In this document: positions 1 through 7,815 of the stretch, one piece after another | Numbering within the stretch: the first letter of the stretch is position 1 | Layout: each line of letters opens with the position of its first letter | Source: Planctomycetota bacterium | Lineage (GTDB): Bacteria > Planctomycetota > J058 > JAJDCP01 | Length of the DNA: 64,000 nucleotides | Direction of reading: 5' to 3' | Assembly (NCBI GenBank): GCA_029260765.1 | Contig: JAJDCP010000056.1 | Span: 62,001 to 126,000 of the forward strand | Notes under the pieces: generated by a model | Seen by the model: the letters and a program-made list of their open reading frames with translations, nothing else | Databases searched by the model: none | Told to the model about the DNA's origin: nothing | Position numbers and translations under genes: made by a program

Positions 1-1
1 C

Positions 2-433
2 GGCAACCCCTGCGTGCCGGGCACCTCGGACGAGATCAACCAGCGCATCAAGTTCCGCGAGAAGTGGCGTCCCTTCTGTCCATCGATGCTCGCCGAAGAT
101 GCGCAGGCGATTTTGGGAAGTGCCCATCCCTCGCGCTTCATGACCTTGAGCTTCACGATGAGCGAGGAATGGAAGGCGAAGATCCCGGAAGTCGTGCATG
201 TCGACGGCTCCTGCCGGCCGCAGACCGTCAGCCAGGAGACCAACCCGCGCTTTTACGAGCTGCTGTCGCGCTTCAAAGCACGCACGGGAGTGCCCGTGTT
301 GATCAACACCAGCCTCAATCGGCGCGGCGAACCGATGGTCTGCTCGCCTGAAGATGCGCTGAACATGTTGTTCGGGAGTGGCCTCGAACATCTGTTCATC
401 GGCAATTACTACATCACCAAGAAACGCGCGTAG
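2..433 (+). CDS. Carbamoyltransferase, C-terminal part (NodU/CmcH family), cut by window edge
   Basis: The open frame enters from the left edge and ends at a TAG at 431-433, leaving about 143 residues. The visible part carries the C-terminal signature of NodU/CmcH/TobZ-type O-carbamoyltransferases: DEINQRIKFREKWRPFCPSM near the start, then a VLINTSLNRRGEPMVCSPEDA stretch and a closing LFIGNYYI. In this family the C-terminal YrdC-like domain makes carbamoyl-adenylate from carbamoyl phosphate and ATP, and the N-terminal Kae1-like domain transfers the carbamoyl group to a hydroxyl. The N-terminal domain lies outside the window, so the substrate cannot be inferred. An amidase gene follows within 50 bases on the same strand. 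Confidence 0.85.
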   Translation, partial: GNPCVPGTSDEINQRIKFREKWRPFCPSMLAEDAQAILGSAHPSRFMTLSFTMSEEWKAKIPEVVHVDGSCRPQTVSQETNPRFYELLSRFKARTGVPVLINTSLNRRGEPMVCSPEDALNMLFGSGLEHLFIGNYYITKKRA

Positions 434-480
434 CTCGTCTGCCCTTGCCGGACGTCACTCTTTGCGCGGACGGGAATGCC

Positions 481-2178
481 ATGTCCTACGACCTAGGGTC
501 CATCAAGGCTCCGCGCCTGGCGGGCAGAGCCTTGCAGCTGTTCACGATCGCGCTCGAGCGCGCGCCGAGCAAGTGGTTGCTGCTCCGCAAGCTCATCAAG
601 GACTCGGGCATCGAGAAGTTCCGGCGGCGGGCCTTGCGCGAGGCCCCGTCCGTGCAGCCTCCCTTGCCCGTGCGCTCATCGTTGGGCGAGCAGGGCTCGG
701 GGGAATTGCCTGCGCTCGACGTGCTGGCTGCGCACGAGCGCCCCGAGGGCGGCGGCTTTCGCTTTCCCAGCGTGGCCGACTACGCGCGCGCCTACCGAGA
801 GGGCAGCACCACCCCAGAAAAGGTCGCCGAGGCGCTGATCGCCGCCGTGCGCGAGGCCGATGAAGCCTCACCGCCCCTGCGCGCGATCATCATGCTCGAC
901 GAGCAGGATGTGCGGCGCCAGGCACGCGCCTCGAGCGAGCGCTTCAAGGCCGGTACCCCCCTGGGCATCTTTGACGGCGTGCCTGTCGCGGTCAAAGACG
1001 AGCTCGACCAGGTTCCCTACCCGACCAAAGTGGGGACCTCCTTCCTGGGCAAGCAGCCGGCGACCAGTGATGCGACGGTGGTCGCGCGCATGCGCGCCGC
1101 CGGGGCGCTCTTGTTCGGTAAGGCCAACATGCATGAGATCGGCATCGGCGTGACAGGCTTCAACCCGCACCACGGCACGCCCCGCAACCCCTACAACCCA
1201 GGCCATTACACCGGGGGCTCCTCCAGCGGCCCCGCAGCTGCGGTCGCAGCGGGCCTCTGCCCCGTGGCCATCGGCGCCGACGGGGGGGGCTCGATCCGTG
1301 TCCCCTCCGGCTTGTGCGGAGTCTTCGGACTCAAGGCCACCTGGGGCCGGATCAGCGAGCACGGGGCAGCCCCGCTCTGCTGGAGCGTCGCCCACGTGGG
1401 ACCGCTGGCGGCGACGGCTCGCGACGCGGCGCTCGCTTATGCCGTGATGGCGGGCAGCGACGAACACGATCCGAACTCCCAGCTACAGCCCCCGCCCCAC
1501 CTCGACGGTGTGGGGCCCGACGCCGACATGGCGGGAGTGCGGATCGGAATCTACCGCCCCTGGTTCGAAGATGCCCAGCCCGAGGTCGTCACCCGATGCC
1601 AGGAGCTGGTCGACGGACTCTGCAAGCTCGGAGCCAAAGTGGTCGAGGTGGACATCCCCGAGCTCGACTCGATCCGTGTGGCCCACCTGATCACCATCGC
1701 CAGCGAGATGGCATTGACGATGCAGGAACACGATGCCCAACGCTCGCAGCATGGGCTCGATGTGCGCATCAATCTGGCCGTCGCCAGGGTGCTGACAGCC
1801 CGTGACTACGTGCAGGCTCAGCGCATGCGCACCCGCATGGCAGCGCAGTTCGCAAGCCTCTTCGAGCAAGTCGACTGCATCGCTACTCCGACCAGTGGCG
1901 TGACCGCCCCGCCGATCCCGCACGATGCCCTGCACAAGGGCGAGAGCAACCTGCCGGTACTCAGCCAGATCATGCGCTACGCGTTTCCGGCCAACCTCAA
2001 CGGCATGCCGGGCATCTCGGTGCCCGCCGGCTACGACAACCAGGGCATGCCTGTGGGTTTGCAGCTGATGGCGGCTCCCTGGGCCGAGCACCTCCTGCTG
2101 CAGGTTGCCGAGCGGGTAGAATCGCTGGTGGCGCGCCGCAAGCCACAGATCTGGTTGGCTCCGGAGCTGGGCGCGTGA
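481..2178 (+). CDS. Amidase-signature family amidohydrolase
   Basis: A 565-residue protein of the amidase signature family, which hydrolyses carboxamide bonds with a Ser-cisSer-Lys triad. The triad is visible: Lys172 in VAVKDEL, Ser247 in the GGSSSG loop and Ser271 in [12 protein letters not shown]. About 95 residues precede the usual amidase core and include a hydrophobic, basic segment (residues 10-40) that may associate with the membrane, as in FAAH-type amidases; that is inference. The ATG at 481 was chosen over an in-frame TTG at 445 because neither has a strong ribosome site and the ATG is the better codon. The stop overlaps the rsmD-like start by four bases (GTGA), suggesting co-transcription. 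The substrate is unknown. Confidence 0.85.
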   Translation: MSYDLGSIKAPRLAGRALQLFTIALERAPSKWLLLRKLIKDSGIEKFRRRALREAPSVQPPLPVRSSLGEQGSGELPALDVLAAHERPEGGGFRFPSVADYARAYREGSTTPEKVAEALIAAVREADEASPPLRAIIMLDEQDVRRQARASSERFKAGTPLGIFDGVPVAVKDELDQVPYPTKVGTSFLGKQPATSDATVVARMRAAGALLFGKANMHEIGIGVTGFNPHHGTPRNPYNPGHYTGGSSSGPAAAVAAGLCPVAIGADGGGSIRVPSGLCGVFGLKATWGRISEHGAAPLCWSVAHVGPLAATARDAALAYAVMAGSDEHDPNSQLQPPPHLDGVGPDADMAGVRIGIYRPWFEDAQPEVVTRCQELVDGLCKLGAKVVEVDIPELDSIRVAHLITIASEMALTMQEHDAQRSQHGLDVRINLAVARVLTARDYVQAQRMRTRMAAQFASLFEQVDCIATPTSGVTAPPIPHDALHKGESNLPVLSQIMRYAFPANLNGMPGISVPAGYDNQGMPVGLQLMAAPWAEHLLLQVAERVESLVARRKPQIWLAPELGA

Positions 2179-2759
2179 AAATCCAGGGGGGAAGCCGCCG
2201 CGGCCGAAAGCTGATCGCTCCCAAGGGTGATGCGACACGGCCCCTGCTGGCCCGGGCCAAGGCGTCGATGTTTGACAGGTTGGCTCCCGACCTCGAGGGG
2301 CAGGTGCTGCTCGATTTGTTCGCGGGGTCCGGTGCGCTCGGCATCGAGGCCCTGTCGCGAGGAGCCCGCCGCGTCTTGTTCCTCGAGCAGGCCCAGCCCG
2401 CGTTGGAGGCCTTGCGCAAGAACCTCTCGCAGCTGGGCTTTCCGCAGCAGAGCTGGCGGATACTGCGCCGCGATCTGCTGCGAGCCGATGCTCTGCTCGC
2501 TGTCGACGAGGTCTTCGACGCAGCCCTGCTGGCGCCGCCCTTTGCCACCCTGGCTTGTTTCGAGCAGCGTCCGCGCTTCGACGCCCTGCTGAACGCAACG
2601 ATCGCGAGGCTTCCCGCGCACGGTTGGGCTGCGGTGCAGTTCAGCACGGCCAGAGCTCCGCTCCAGCTGCCCGCCGGAGCACAGGAGCGTTGGCGCAAAC
2701 GCTTCGGCAAGAGCACCCTGGTGTGTTATCAAGTGGCCGAAGAACCAGGCTGTGTCTGA
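2175..2759 (+). CDS. rsmD: RsmD-like 16S rRNA (guanine-N2)-methyltransferase with altered catalytic motif
   Basis: A 194-residue Rossmann methyltransferase of the RsmD family, which in other bacteria methylates G966 of 16S rRNA using SAM. The N-terminus ([13 protein letters not shown], then TRPLLARAKASMFDRL) and the SAM-binding motif DLFAGSGALGIEAL (residues 47-60) are typical. The motif IV position, normally (D/N)PPF or (D/N)PPY, reads LAPPF (residues 119-123): the acidic or amide residue that holds the target amino group is Ala120. Activity may therefore be weakened or changed. The GTG start lies inside the amidase stop, indicating translational coupling. The stop codon sits inside the left arm of a 12-base inverted repeat that continues into the spacer. 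Confidence 0.8.
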   Translation: MKIQGGSRRGRKLIAPKGDATRPLLARAKASMFDRLAPDLEGQVLLDLFAGSGALGIEALSRGARRVLFLEQAQPALEALRKNLSQLGFPQQSWRILRRDLLRADALLAVDEVFDAALLAPPFATLACFEQRPRFDALLNATIARLPAHGWAAVQFSTARAPLQLPAGAQERWRKRFGKSTLVCYQVAEEPGCV

Positions 2760-2895
2760 CAAGTCTTTGTTCGCCCGACTTGTGGGGGGCTCGCGATCTC
2801 TTCGTCCTCGTCATCACCGCTACAAGTAGGGCCTCTTCCTCGATCCTCGATCTCGCGGCCCCGCACTGCGTCGGGGCTCGGATTTGTCAGACACA
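2751..2895. repeat. Inverted-repeat-bounded spacer segment overlapping the rsmD end
   Basis: TGTGTCTGACAA at 2751-2762 is the exact reverse complement of TTGTCAGACACA at 2884-2895. Inside the left end, ACAAGTC and GACTTGT form a second, shorter hairpin (about 2759-2785). No reading frame in this 145-base piece resembles a protein. It could be a small non-autonomous mobile element that supplied the rsmD stop, or a structured 3' region. A single copy is seen here, so the assignment is tentative. Confidence 0.4.
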
Positions 2896-2966
2896 CCCTG
2901 GAGTGAGCGTAGATCGCTGGAATTTGCTTGAAACGGGGTGACCAGCTCCTAAAATACCCGGGCCTT

Positions 2967-3056
2967 GGAGAGGTGGCCGAGTGGCTTAAGGCGGCAGATT
3001 GCTAATCTGTTGTGGGGGTACTACCTCTACCGCGGGTTCAAATCCCGCCCTCTCCG
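2967..3056 (+). tRNA. tRNA-Ser (anticodon GCU)
   Basis: A 90-base class II tRNA. Acceptor GGAGAGG (2967-2973) pairs with CCTCTCC (3049-3055) followed by discriminator G3056. The anticodon stem GCAGA/TCTGT encloses the loop TTGCTAA, giving anticodon GCU. A long variable arm, as expected for serine, lies before the T arm GCGGG-TTCAAAT-CCCGC (3032-3048). The 3' CCA is not encoded and must be added by a CCA-adding enzyme. It precedes yebC by about 90 bases. Confidence 0.97.
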
Positions 3057-3145
3057 TTTCGAGGTCTGTGGATACAAAGCGGAGGTGTGCCAGGAATTCC
3101 AGGCCCACCTCCGTTTTTCAATGCCTTCGAGCAGGGGGAATAGAT

Positions 3146-3901
3146 ATGGCTGGCCACAGCAAATGGGCCAACATCAAGCACCGCAAAGCCGCCTCAGACG
3201 CTAAGCGTTCGCGGATCTGGAGCAAGCTGATCCGCGCGATCACGGTCGCCGCCAAGCTCGGTGAGCCCGACCCGAACTTCAACCCGCGGCTGCGCACAGC
3301 GATCGACGAGGCCAAGGCGGCCAATTGCCCCAATGACACCATCGATCGTGCCATCAAGAAGGGCACCGGAGAAGGTGCCGGCGGCGCCGACTACGAGAAT
3401 CTCAACTACGAAGGCTACGGTCCTGGCGGCGTGGCCTTGCTGGTCGAGTGCTTGACCGACAACCGAAACCGGACCGCCGGCGATGTGCGCAGCACGTTCA
3501 GCAAACGAGGCGGCAATCTCGGCACGGACGGCAGCGTCTCGTACCTGTTCAACCGCACCGGCATGCTGTTGTTCGACCCGGCAGTGGGCGAGGACAAGCT
3601 GTGGGAGGTCGGGCTGGAAAACGGCGCCGAAGAGATCGAAGAGGGCGACGATGGCTACGAGGTCACCTGCGGAGCCAGCGATTTTGAAGCGCTACGCAAG
3701 GCCTTCATCGAAGCCGGCATCGAGCCGACCAGCGCACAGATCGCGATGATCCCGACCAACACCGTTGAGCTGGACGAGACCGCGGCCCGCAAGCTGCTGC
3801 GCCTGGTCGACGCGCTCGAAGACCTCGACGACGTGCAGAAAGTGCACGGCAACTACGAGATCTCCGACGAAGTGCAGGCGGTGCTCGACGCCGAGGGTTG
3901 A
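3146..3901 (+). CDS. yebC: YebC/TACO1 family translation/regulatory factor
   Basis: A 251-residue cytoplasmic protein with the family's nearly invariant start MAGHSKWANIKHRKAA and the downstream conserved stretches GPGGVALLVECLTDNRNRT and KRGGNLG. YebC-type proteins were annotated as DNA-binding regulators; several members act on ribosomes to relieve stalling at proline-rich stretches. The length equals the usual family size. The ATG at 3146 is preceded by a CAGGGGG ribosome site. An in-frame upstream start would run back into the tRNA and was rejected. The gene ends five bases from the convergent xerD stop. Confidence 0.95.
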   Translation: MAGHSKWANIKHRKAASDAKRSRIWSKLIRAITVAAKLGEPDPNFNPRLRTAIDEAKAANCPNDTIDRAIKKGTGEGAGGADYENLNYEGYGPGGVALLVECLTDNRNRTAGDVRSTFSKRGGNLGTDGSVSYLFNRTGMLLFDPAVGEDKLWEVGLENGAEEIEEGDDGYEVTCGASDFEALRKAFIEAGIEPTSAQIAMIPTNTVELDETAARKLLRLVDALEDLDDVQKVHGNYEISDEVQAVLDAEG

Positions 3902-3906
3902 GCCCG

Positions 3907-4794
3907 TCAGGCGCGCGGATGGTACTTCCGATGGCCGGCGATCAGTTGGGGCTTGCGCACATGCGTGTAGCGCTCGGTGGTCTCGATCCGGCTGTGGCCC
4001 AGCATCTCCTGCACGGCCCGCAGATCGGCACCGTTCACCAACAAGTGGGTCGCAAACGAGTGGCGCAGGGTGTGCGGCGACACCTTCGCCGGCAGGCCCA
4101 ACAGCGCCGCATACTTCTTGACGATGCGCCAGCCGGTCTCGCGGCGCAGTCCGCTACCCTTCTGCGAGACCAGCAGCGCCGGACAGAGCCGGCCGCCGAG
4201 CAGGCGTGGGCGCGCGAGCTCGAGGTAGTCGGCCACCGCGCGTTGGGCAGGCTCTCCGAGCGGCACTACACGCTCTTTGCTGCCCTTGCCGAACAGCCGC
4301 ACGAAGCCGAGGTCGAGGTGGGTGGTCTCGAGCTGCAGGCCGATCACCTCCGAGACCCGTGCCCCGGTCGCATACAACAGCTCCAGAAAGGCCCTGTCTC
4401 GCAAGCCGTGCGGAGTCGTACAGTCGGGGGCTTCGAGCAGCGCCGTGGTCTGCGCCACGCTCAGGCAATTGGGCAGCACCTTGCCCAGCTTGGGGCTCGA
4501 CACGACCTCACTGGGATCATTCTTGAGCCGTCCTTCCAAGATGAGGAAGCGGCAAAAACTGCGGATCGCGACCAGGCGACGGGCCAGGGTCGTCTCTTTG
4601 AAGCCGCGTTGCGAGAGGTGTACCAGGAACGCAACGATGCGCGTGGGGCGCACGGCCGCAGGGTCGTCGATGCCCGCCCCAGCGAGGAAGCGGGTGAAGG
4701 CGCGCAAGTCCGTACGGTAGGCCAGCAGGGTGTTGTGGGCCAGGCCGCACTCAGCCCCCAAGTAGTCGAGGAAGTCGTCGATGGCATGTTCCAT
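3907..4794 (-). CDS. xerD: Tyrosine recombinase XerD
   Basis: A 295-residue tyrosine recombinase. The N-terminal SAM-like DNA-binding domain covers about residues 1-90 and the catalytic domain follows. Catalytic residues are visible: Arg146 in YATGARVSE, a Lys in GKGSKERVVPLG (residues 170-173), His241 and Arg244 in SPHTLRH, His267 in LGHS and the nucleophile Tyr276 in TERYTHV. The C-terminus KYHPRA matches the XerD ending rather than XerC. With XerC, XerD resolves chromosome dimers at dif near the replication terminus; no dif-like site was identified here. The ATG at 4794 gives the standard family length. The gene stands alone between yebC and the isochorismatase-fold gene. Confidence 0.9.
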   Translation of the reverse strand: MEHAIDDFLDYLGAECGLAHNTLLAYRTDLRAFTRFLAGAGIDDPAAVRPTRIVAFLVHLSQRGFKETTLARRLVAIRSFCRFLILEGRLKNDPSEVVSSPKLGKVLPNCLSVAQTTALLEAPDCTTPHGLRDRAFLELLYATGARVSEVIGLQLETTHLDLGFVRLFGKGSKERVVPLGEPAQRAVADYLELARPRLLGGRLCPALLVSQKGSGLRRETGWRIVKKYAALLGLPAKVSPHTLRHSFATHLLVNGADLRAVQEMLGHSRIETTERYTHVRKPQLIAGHRKYHPRA

Positions 4795-4912
4795 CTTCCT
4801 CCCATCGGCAGCACGCCAGGGATACTTGCAGAAAATCGTGGCACAGATCGCGGCTACGTGCTTTGCTGGAACCTCATCCGTACACTGGTCTGTGCTTGAG
4901 GAGATTGGGAAC

Positions 4913-5473
4913 GTGAAGGACGCCATCAGACTCCGTCCTGACGCCGCCGCGGTGCTGTGCGTCGACATGCAGGAACGTCTGGCAGCGGCGATGCAGCCAG
5001 AGGCTTTTGCTGAGGCCGAGAAGAACGCCGTGCGCTTGTTGCGCGGCGCCCGGGTGCTTGGTGTGCCGATCTTCACGACCGAACAGTATCCACGCGGCCT
5101 CGGGCATTCGACTCCCGCCGTGCGTGATGCGTTTGGCGATGCGCCCGTGTTCGAGAAGGTCCATTTCAGCGCCTTCGACGCTGAAGACCTGGCCGCGGCC
5201 ATCCGCGAGAGTGGGCGCAGCCAACTGCTGATCTGCGGGATGGAGACGCACATCTGCGTGCTCCAGACCGCGTTGGGAGCCCTCGATAACGGGCTGGATA
5301 GCCAGGTTGTGGCCGATGCCTGCCTATCGCGCACGGCCGCCAACAAAGCCGTGGGCCTCGAGCTGGCACGGAGCGCTGGAGCGCTGGTCACTTCGGTAGA
5401 AACCGCCCTGTTCGCGCTGCTGGGGAAAGCGGGCGGGGCCGAATTCAAAGAGATCTCCCGGCTGATCCGCTGA
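4913..5473 (+). CDS. Isochorismatase-fold cysteine hydrolase
   Basis: A 186-residue cysteine hydrolase of the isochorismatase/YcaC-like family. The Asp-Lys-Cys catalytic set is visible: Asp18 in LCVDMQERL, Lys82 in FEKVHFS and Cys115 in CGMETHICVLQT. The GTG start at 4913 is preferred because GAGGAGA lies eight bases upstream. A longer frame from an ATG at 4781 overlaps the xerD start and adds a non-conserved leader. Family members hydrolyse amides such as nicotinamide or ureides, but the substrate cannot be read from this sequence. It leads a same-strand run with the M50 protease, scpA, fmt and rsmB. Confidence 0.88.
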   Translation: MKDAIRLRPDAAAVLCVDMQERLAAAMQPEAFAEAEKNAVRLLRGARVLGVPIFTTEQYPRGLGHSTPAVRDAFGDAPVFEKVHFSAFDAEDLAAAIRESGRSQLLICGMETHICVLQTALGALDNGLDSQVVADACLSRTAANKAVGLELARSAGALVTSVETALFALLGKAGGAEFKEISRLIR

Positions 5474-5519
5474 CGGCGGTGGCCGCTCCAGCAAAGCTTG
5501 AACCGGAGCGCGGCGGGCC

Positions 5520-6149
5520 ATGAAACTCGAGTACCACCTGATGTTTGGCGTCCCCATGTTGGCGCTCTTCATCTACTCGGTCATCCTGCACGAGATCGCA
5601 CATGGTTGGGTGGCTGAACGCTTCGGCGATTCCACGGCACGCAGCAAGGGCCGCATCACGCTCAACCCCATCCCGCATATCGACCCGTTCATGAGTCTGT
5701 TTCTGCCCGCTGCGATGTACTTGATGAGTGGGGGCCTGATCTTCGGCGGTGCCAAGGGCGTGCCCGTGCAGATGGAGGCTCTGAAGCCGCGGCTGCTCGG
5801 CCAGATCGCGGTCGCGCTCGCGGGCGTAACGGTCAATCTGCTGCTGGCCGTGATCTTCAAGCTGCTGATGGGCCCGGCGGGCGCCGTCACGTTCTGGCCG
5901 CAGCTCGACAATGTGCTCGAGAAGACGGGCTGGCTCAACTGCCTGCTGGTTGTCTTCAATTTGTTTCCGCTGCCTCCCCTCGATGGCTTCGCGGTGCTCA
6001 GCGCCTTCCTGCCCGTGAAGCTGCGTCTGAAGACCTACCGCATGCAGACGTTGGGCTTTGTCGTGATCGTCGCCCTATTGATCTTCGTGCCTGCGTTGCG
6101 CAACCTGTTCATGCGTAGTGTCAATGGCCTCTGGGGCGTACTGCCGTGA
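5520..6149 (+). CDS. Site-2-protease-type intramembrane metallopeptidase (M50)
   Basis: A 209-residue integral membrane protein with several hydrophobic helices. The zinc motif HEIAH (residues 24-28) lies in the first membrane segment, and the third ligand is Asp155 in NLFPLPPLDGF, the classic M50 arrangement. Such short M50 proteins cleave substrates within the membrane; the target is unknown. The stop overlaps the scpA start by four bases. M50 protease genes next to scpA are common in bacterial genomes, so this coupling is a conserved neighbourhood rather than a chance one (recalled knowledge). Confidence 0.92.
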   Translation: MKLEYHLMFGVPMLALFIYSVILHEIAHGWVAERFGDSTARSKGRITLNPIPHIDPFMSLFLPAAMYLMSGGLIFGGAKGVPVQMEALKPRLLGQIAVALAGVTVNLLLAVIFKLLMGPAGAVTFWPQLDNVLEKTGWLNCLLVVFNLFPLPPLDGFAVLSAFLPVKLRLKTYRMQTLGFVVIVALLIFVPALRNLFMRSVNGLWGVLP

Positions 6150-6868
6150 CCGGCCCGGAGTACCAGGTAGAGCAGCCGAGCTTCAGGGGTCCGATCGACC
6201 TCTTGCTGCACCTGGTACGGCGCCATGAGATCTCCGCAGACACCATCGAGCTCTCGAAGATCACCGAGCAGTACCTCGAGCACCTCGAGGCGCTTGAAGG
6301 ACTGGATGTGGACAATGCCTCCCAGTTCCTGCTGGTGGCGACCATCCTGGTCGAGCTCAAGTCGCGGCAGCTGCTGATCGACGACGGCGAGAAGGTGCCT
6401 GAAGACGACGATCTGGGGCTGCCCGGCGACTTCATCCGCGATCTGCTGGCCTACCGTCAATTGCGCGACCAGACCGGCTTCCTCAGCTCATTGCAGGCAG
6501 ACAGTGAGCTGCGTGCGAGCCGAGGGCCGACGGAAACGGGCGACTATGGCGAGTACCTCGAAGATCTGTCCTCCTGGGATCTGTATGAGGCCTTCAACAA
6601 GCTGCAACGTGAGCTGATCACACGTGCGCCCCGCATCGTCACCGCCGACGACACGCCCATCGAGACCCACATGCAACAGCTGCGCGCGGTGCTGAAGGCG
6701 GGTGAGCGCATTCCCCTGCGCCGGCTCTTCGAAGATCTCGGCGGAGTGCTTGACCGCGGCGTTTGGATCGGGCGCTTTTTGGCGCTGCTCGAGATGGCGA
6801 AGTGCCAGGAGATCTGCATCCACCAGGACAAGGCCTTCGGCGGCATCGAAGTGGAAGGACGGCCATGA
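6146..6868 (+). CDS. scpA: Segregation and condensation protein A (kleisin)
   Basis: A 240-residue ScpA. The N-terminal core (FRGPIDLLLHLVRRHEI, residues 13-29) and the helix ASQFLLVATILVELKSRQLL match the kleisin segment that contacts the SMC neck. The C-terminal winged helix (KAGERIPLRRLFED and onward) contacts the SMC head. It bridges the SMC dimer and helps compact and segregate the chromosome. The GTG start lies inside the M50 stop, and its own stop overlaps the fmt start (ATGA). No scpB is adjacent, unlike the usual scpA-scpB pairing, so scpB should lie elsewhere. Confidence 0.93.
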   Translation: MTGPEYQVEQPSFRGPIDLLLHLVRRHEISADTIELSKITEQYLEHLEALEGLDVDNASQFLLVATILVELKSRQLLIDDGEKVPEDDDLGLPGDFIRDLLAYRQLRDQTGFLSSLQADSELRASRGPTETGDYGEYLEDLSSWDLYEAFNKLQRELITRAPRIVTADDTPIETHMQQLRAVLKAGERIPLRRLFEDLGGVLDRGVWIGRFLALLEMAKCQEICIHQDKAFGGIEVEGRP

Positions 6869-7815
6869 AGCTCGCGTTTTTTGGCAGCCCTGAATTCGCT
6901 GTGCCCAGCTTGCAGGCTCTGGTCGACGCGGGCCATGAGATCTGCCTGGTAGTGACCCAGCCGGCGCGGCGGCGGGGACGCAGCAAACGGCAGGTGCCCA
7001 CCGAGGTGCGGGCGCGGGCCGAGCTGCTGGGCCTGCCTGTACTGGAGGCCGGCAGCCTGCGCGACCGAACGCTCGACGAGCCGATTCTGAGCTGTGGGGC
7101 CGAGCTCGGCGTGGTGGTGGCGTACGGCTGCCTGATTCCCCGCCGGATCTTCCGCGGCTTTCCCCAGCAGATGATCAACCTGCACGGCTCACTGCTGCCG
7201 GCCTACCGCGGCGCCGCGCCGATCCAGTGGGCGCTGATCCGCGGAGAGACCGAGACGGGTGTCTCGGTGCAGCGCATCGTGCGTCGGCTCGACGCTGGGC
7301 CGCTCTTCGCCAGCCGCAGCACCGCCATCGGGCGCGACGAAACTGCGGGTGCATTGTTCGAGAGGCTGGCTCCGCTAGGGGCCCAATTGTTGTGCGAAGT
7401 GGTCGCAGACATCGAGGCGGGCCGGGCCCAGTGTACGCCGCAAGACGCTTCGAAAGTCAGCCAGGCGCCCAAGCTGAGCAAGGCCGACGGGAGCATCGAC
7501 TGGACGCAGCCTGCGGGAGCGGTCTTCAACTTCATCCGAGGGGTCACTCCTTGGCCCGGGGCCCGGACTTTCTGGCAGGCCGCGGACGGCGCGACGCACG
7601 CCTTGACAATTCTGCAGGCCGAGGTCTGCGACCAGGAAGGGGCCGCCGGCACGCTGCTCTCCCCCGCATCCGCGCTGACGGTGGCATGTGGGGCAGGCAG
7701 CCTGAGGCTGCGCAGGCTGACTCCGGCAGGCAAGAAGCCGATGGATGCTGGGGCGTTTGCACGCGGCCGGCCACTGCGCGAAGGTGATCGCTTTGCAGGG
7801 AGCGCCCAGCCATGA
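6865..7815 (+). CDS. fmt: Methionyl-tRNA formyltransferase
   Basis: A 316-residue enzyme that formylates initiator Met-tRNA with 10-formyl-tetrahydrofolate. The N-terminal motif MKLAFFGSPEFAVPSL, the family signature NLHGSLLPAYRGAAPIQWAL (Asn105 and His107) and Asp143 in RLDAGP give the Asn-His-Asp catalytic set. The C-terminal OB-like domain starts near residue 210 (KADGSIDW). The start ATG overlaps the scpA stop, and the stop overlaps the rsmB start, both by four bases. No deformylase gene is adjacent. Confidence 0.97.
   Translation: MKLAFFGSPEFAVPSLQALVDAGHEICLVVTQPARRRGRSKRQVPTEVRARAELLGLPVLEAGSLRDRTLDEPILSCGAELGVVVAYGCLIPRRIFRGFPQQMINLHGSLLPAYRGAAPIQWALIRGETETGVSVQRIVRRLDAGPLFASRSTAIGRDETAGALFERLAPLGAQLLCEVVADIEAGRAQCTPQDASKVSQAPKLSKADGSIDWTQPAGAVFNFIRGVTPWPGARTFWQAADGATHALTILQAEVCDQEGAAGTLLSPASALTVACGAGSLRLRRLTPAGKKPMDAGAFARGRPLREGDRFAGSAQP

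Noticed and set aside
3898..4899. Plus-strand frame over xerD
   Set aside because: It is antisense to all XerD catalytic residues and has no domain of its own.
4781..4912. Upstream ATG for the isochorismatase-fold gene
   Set aside because: It overlaps the xerD start, adds a non-conserved leader and lacks a ribosome site, whereas GTG4913 has one.
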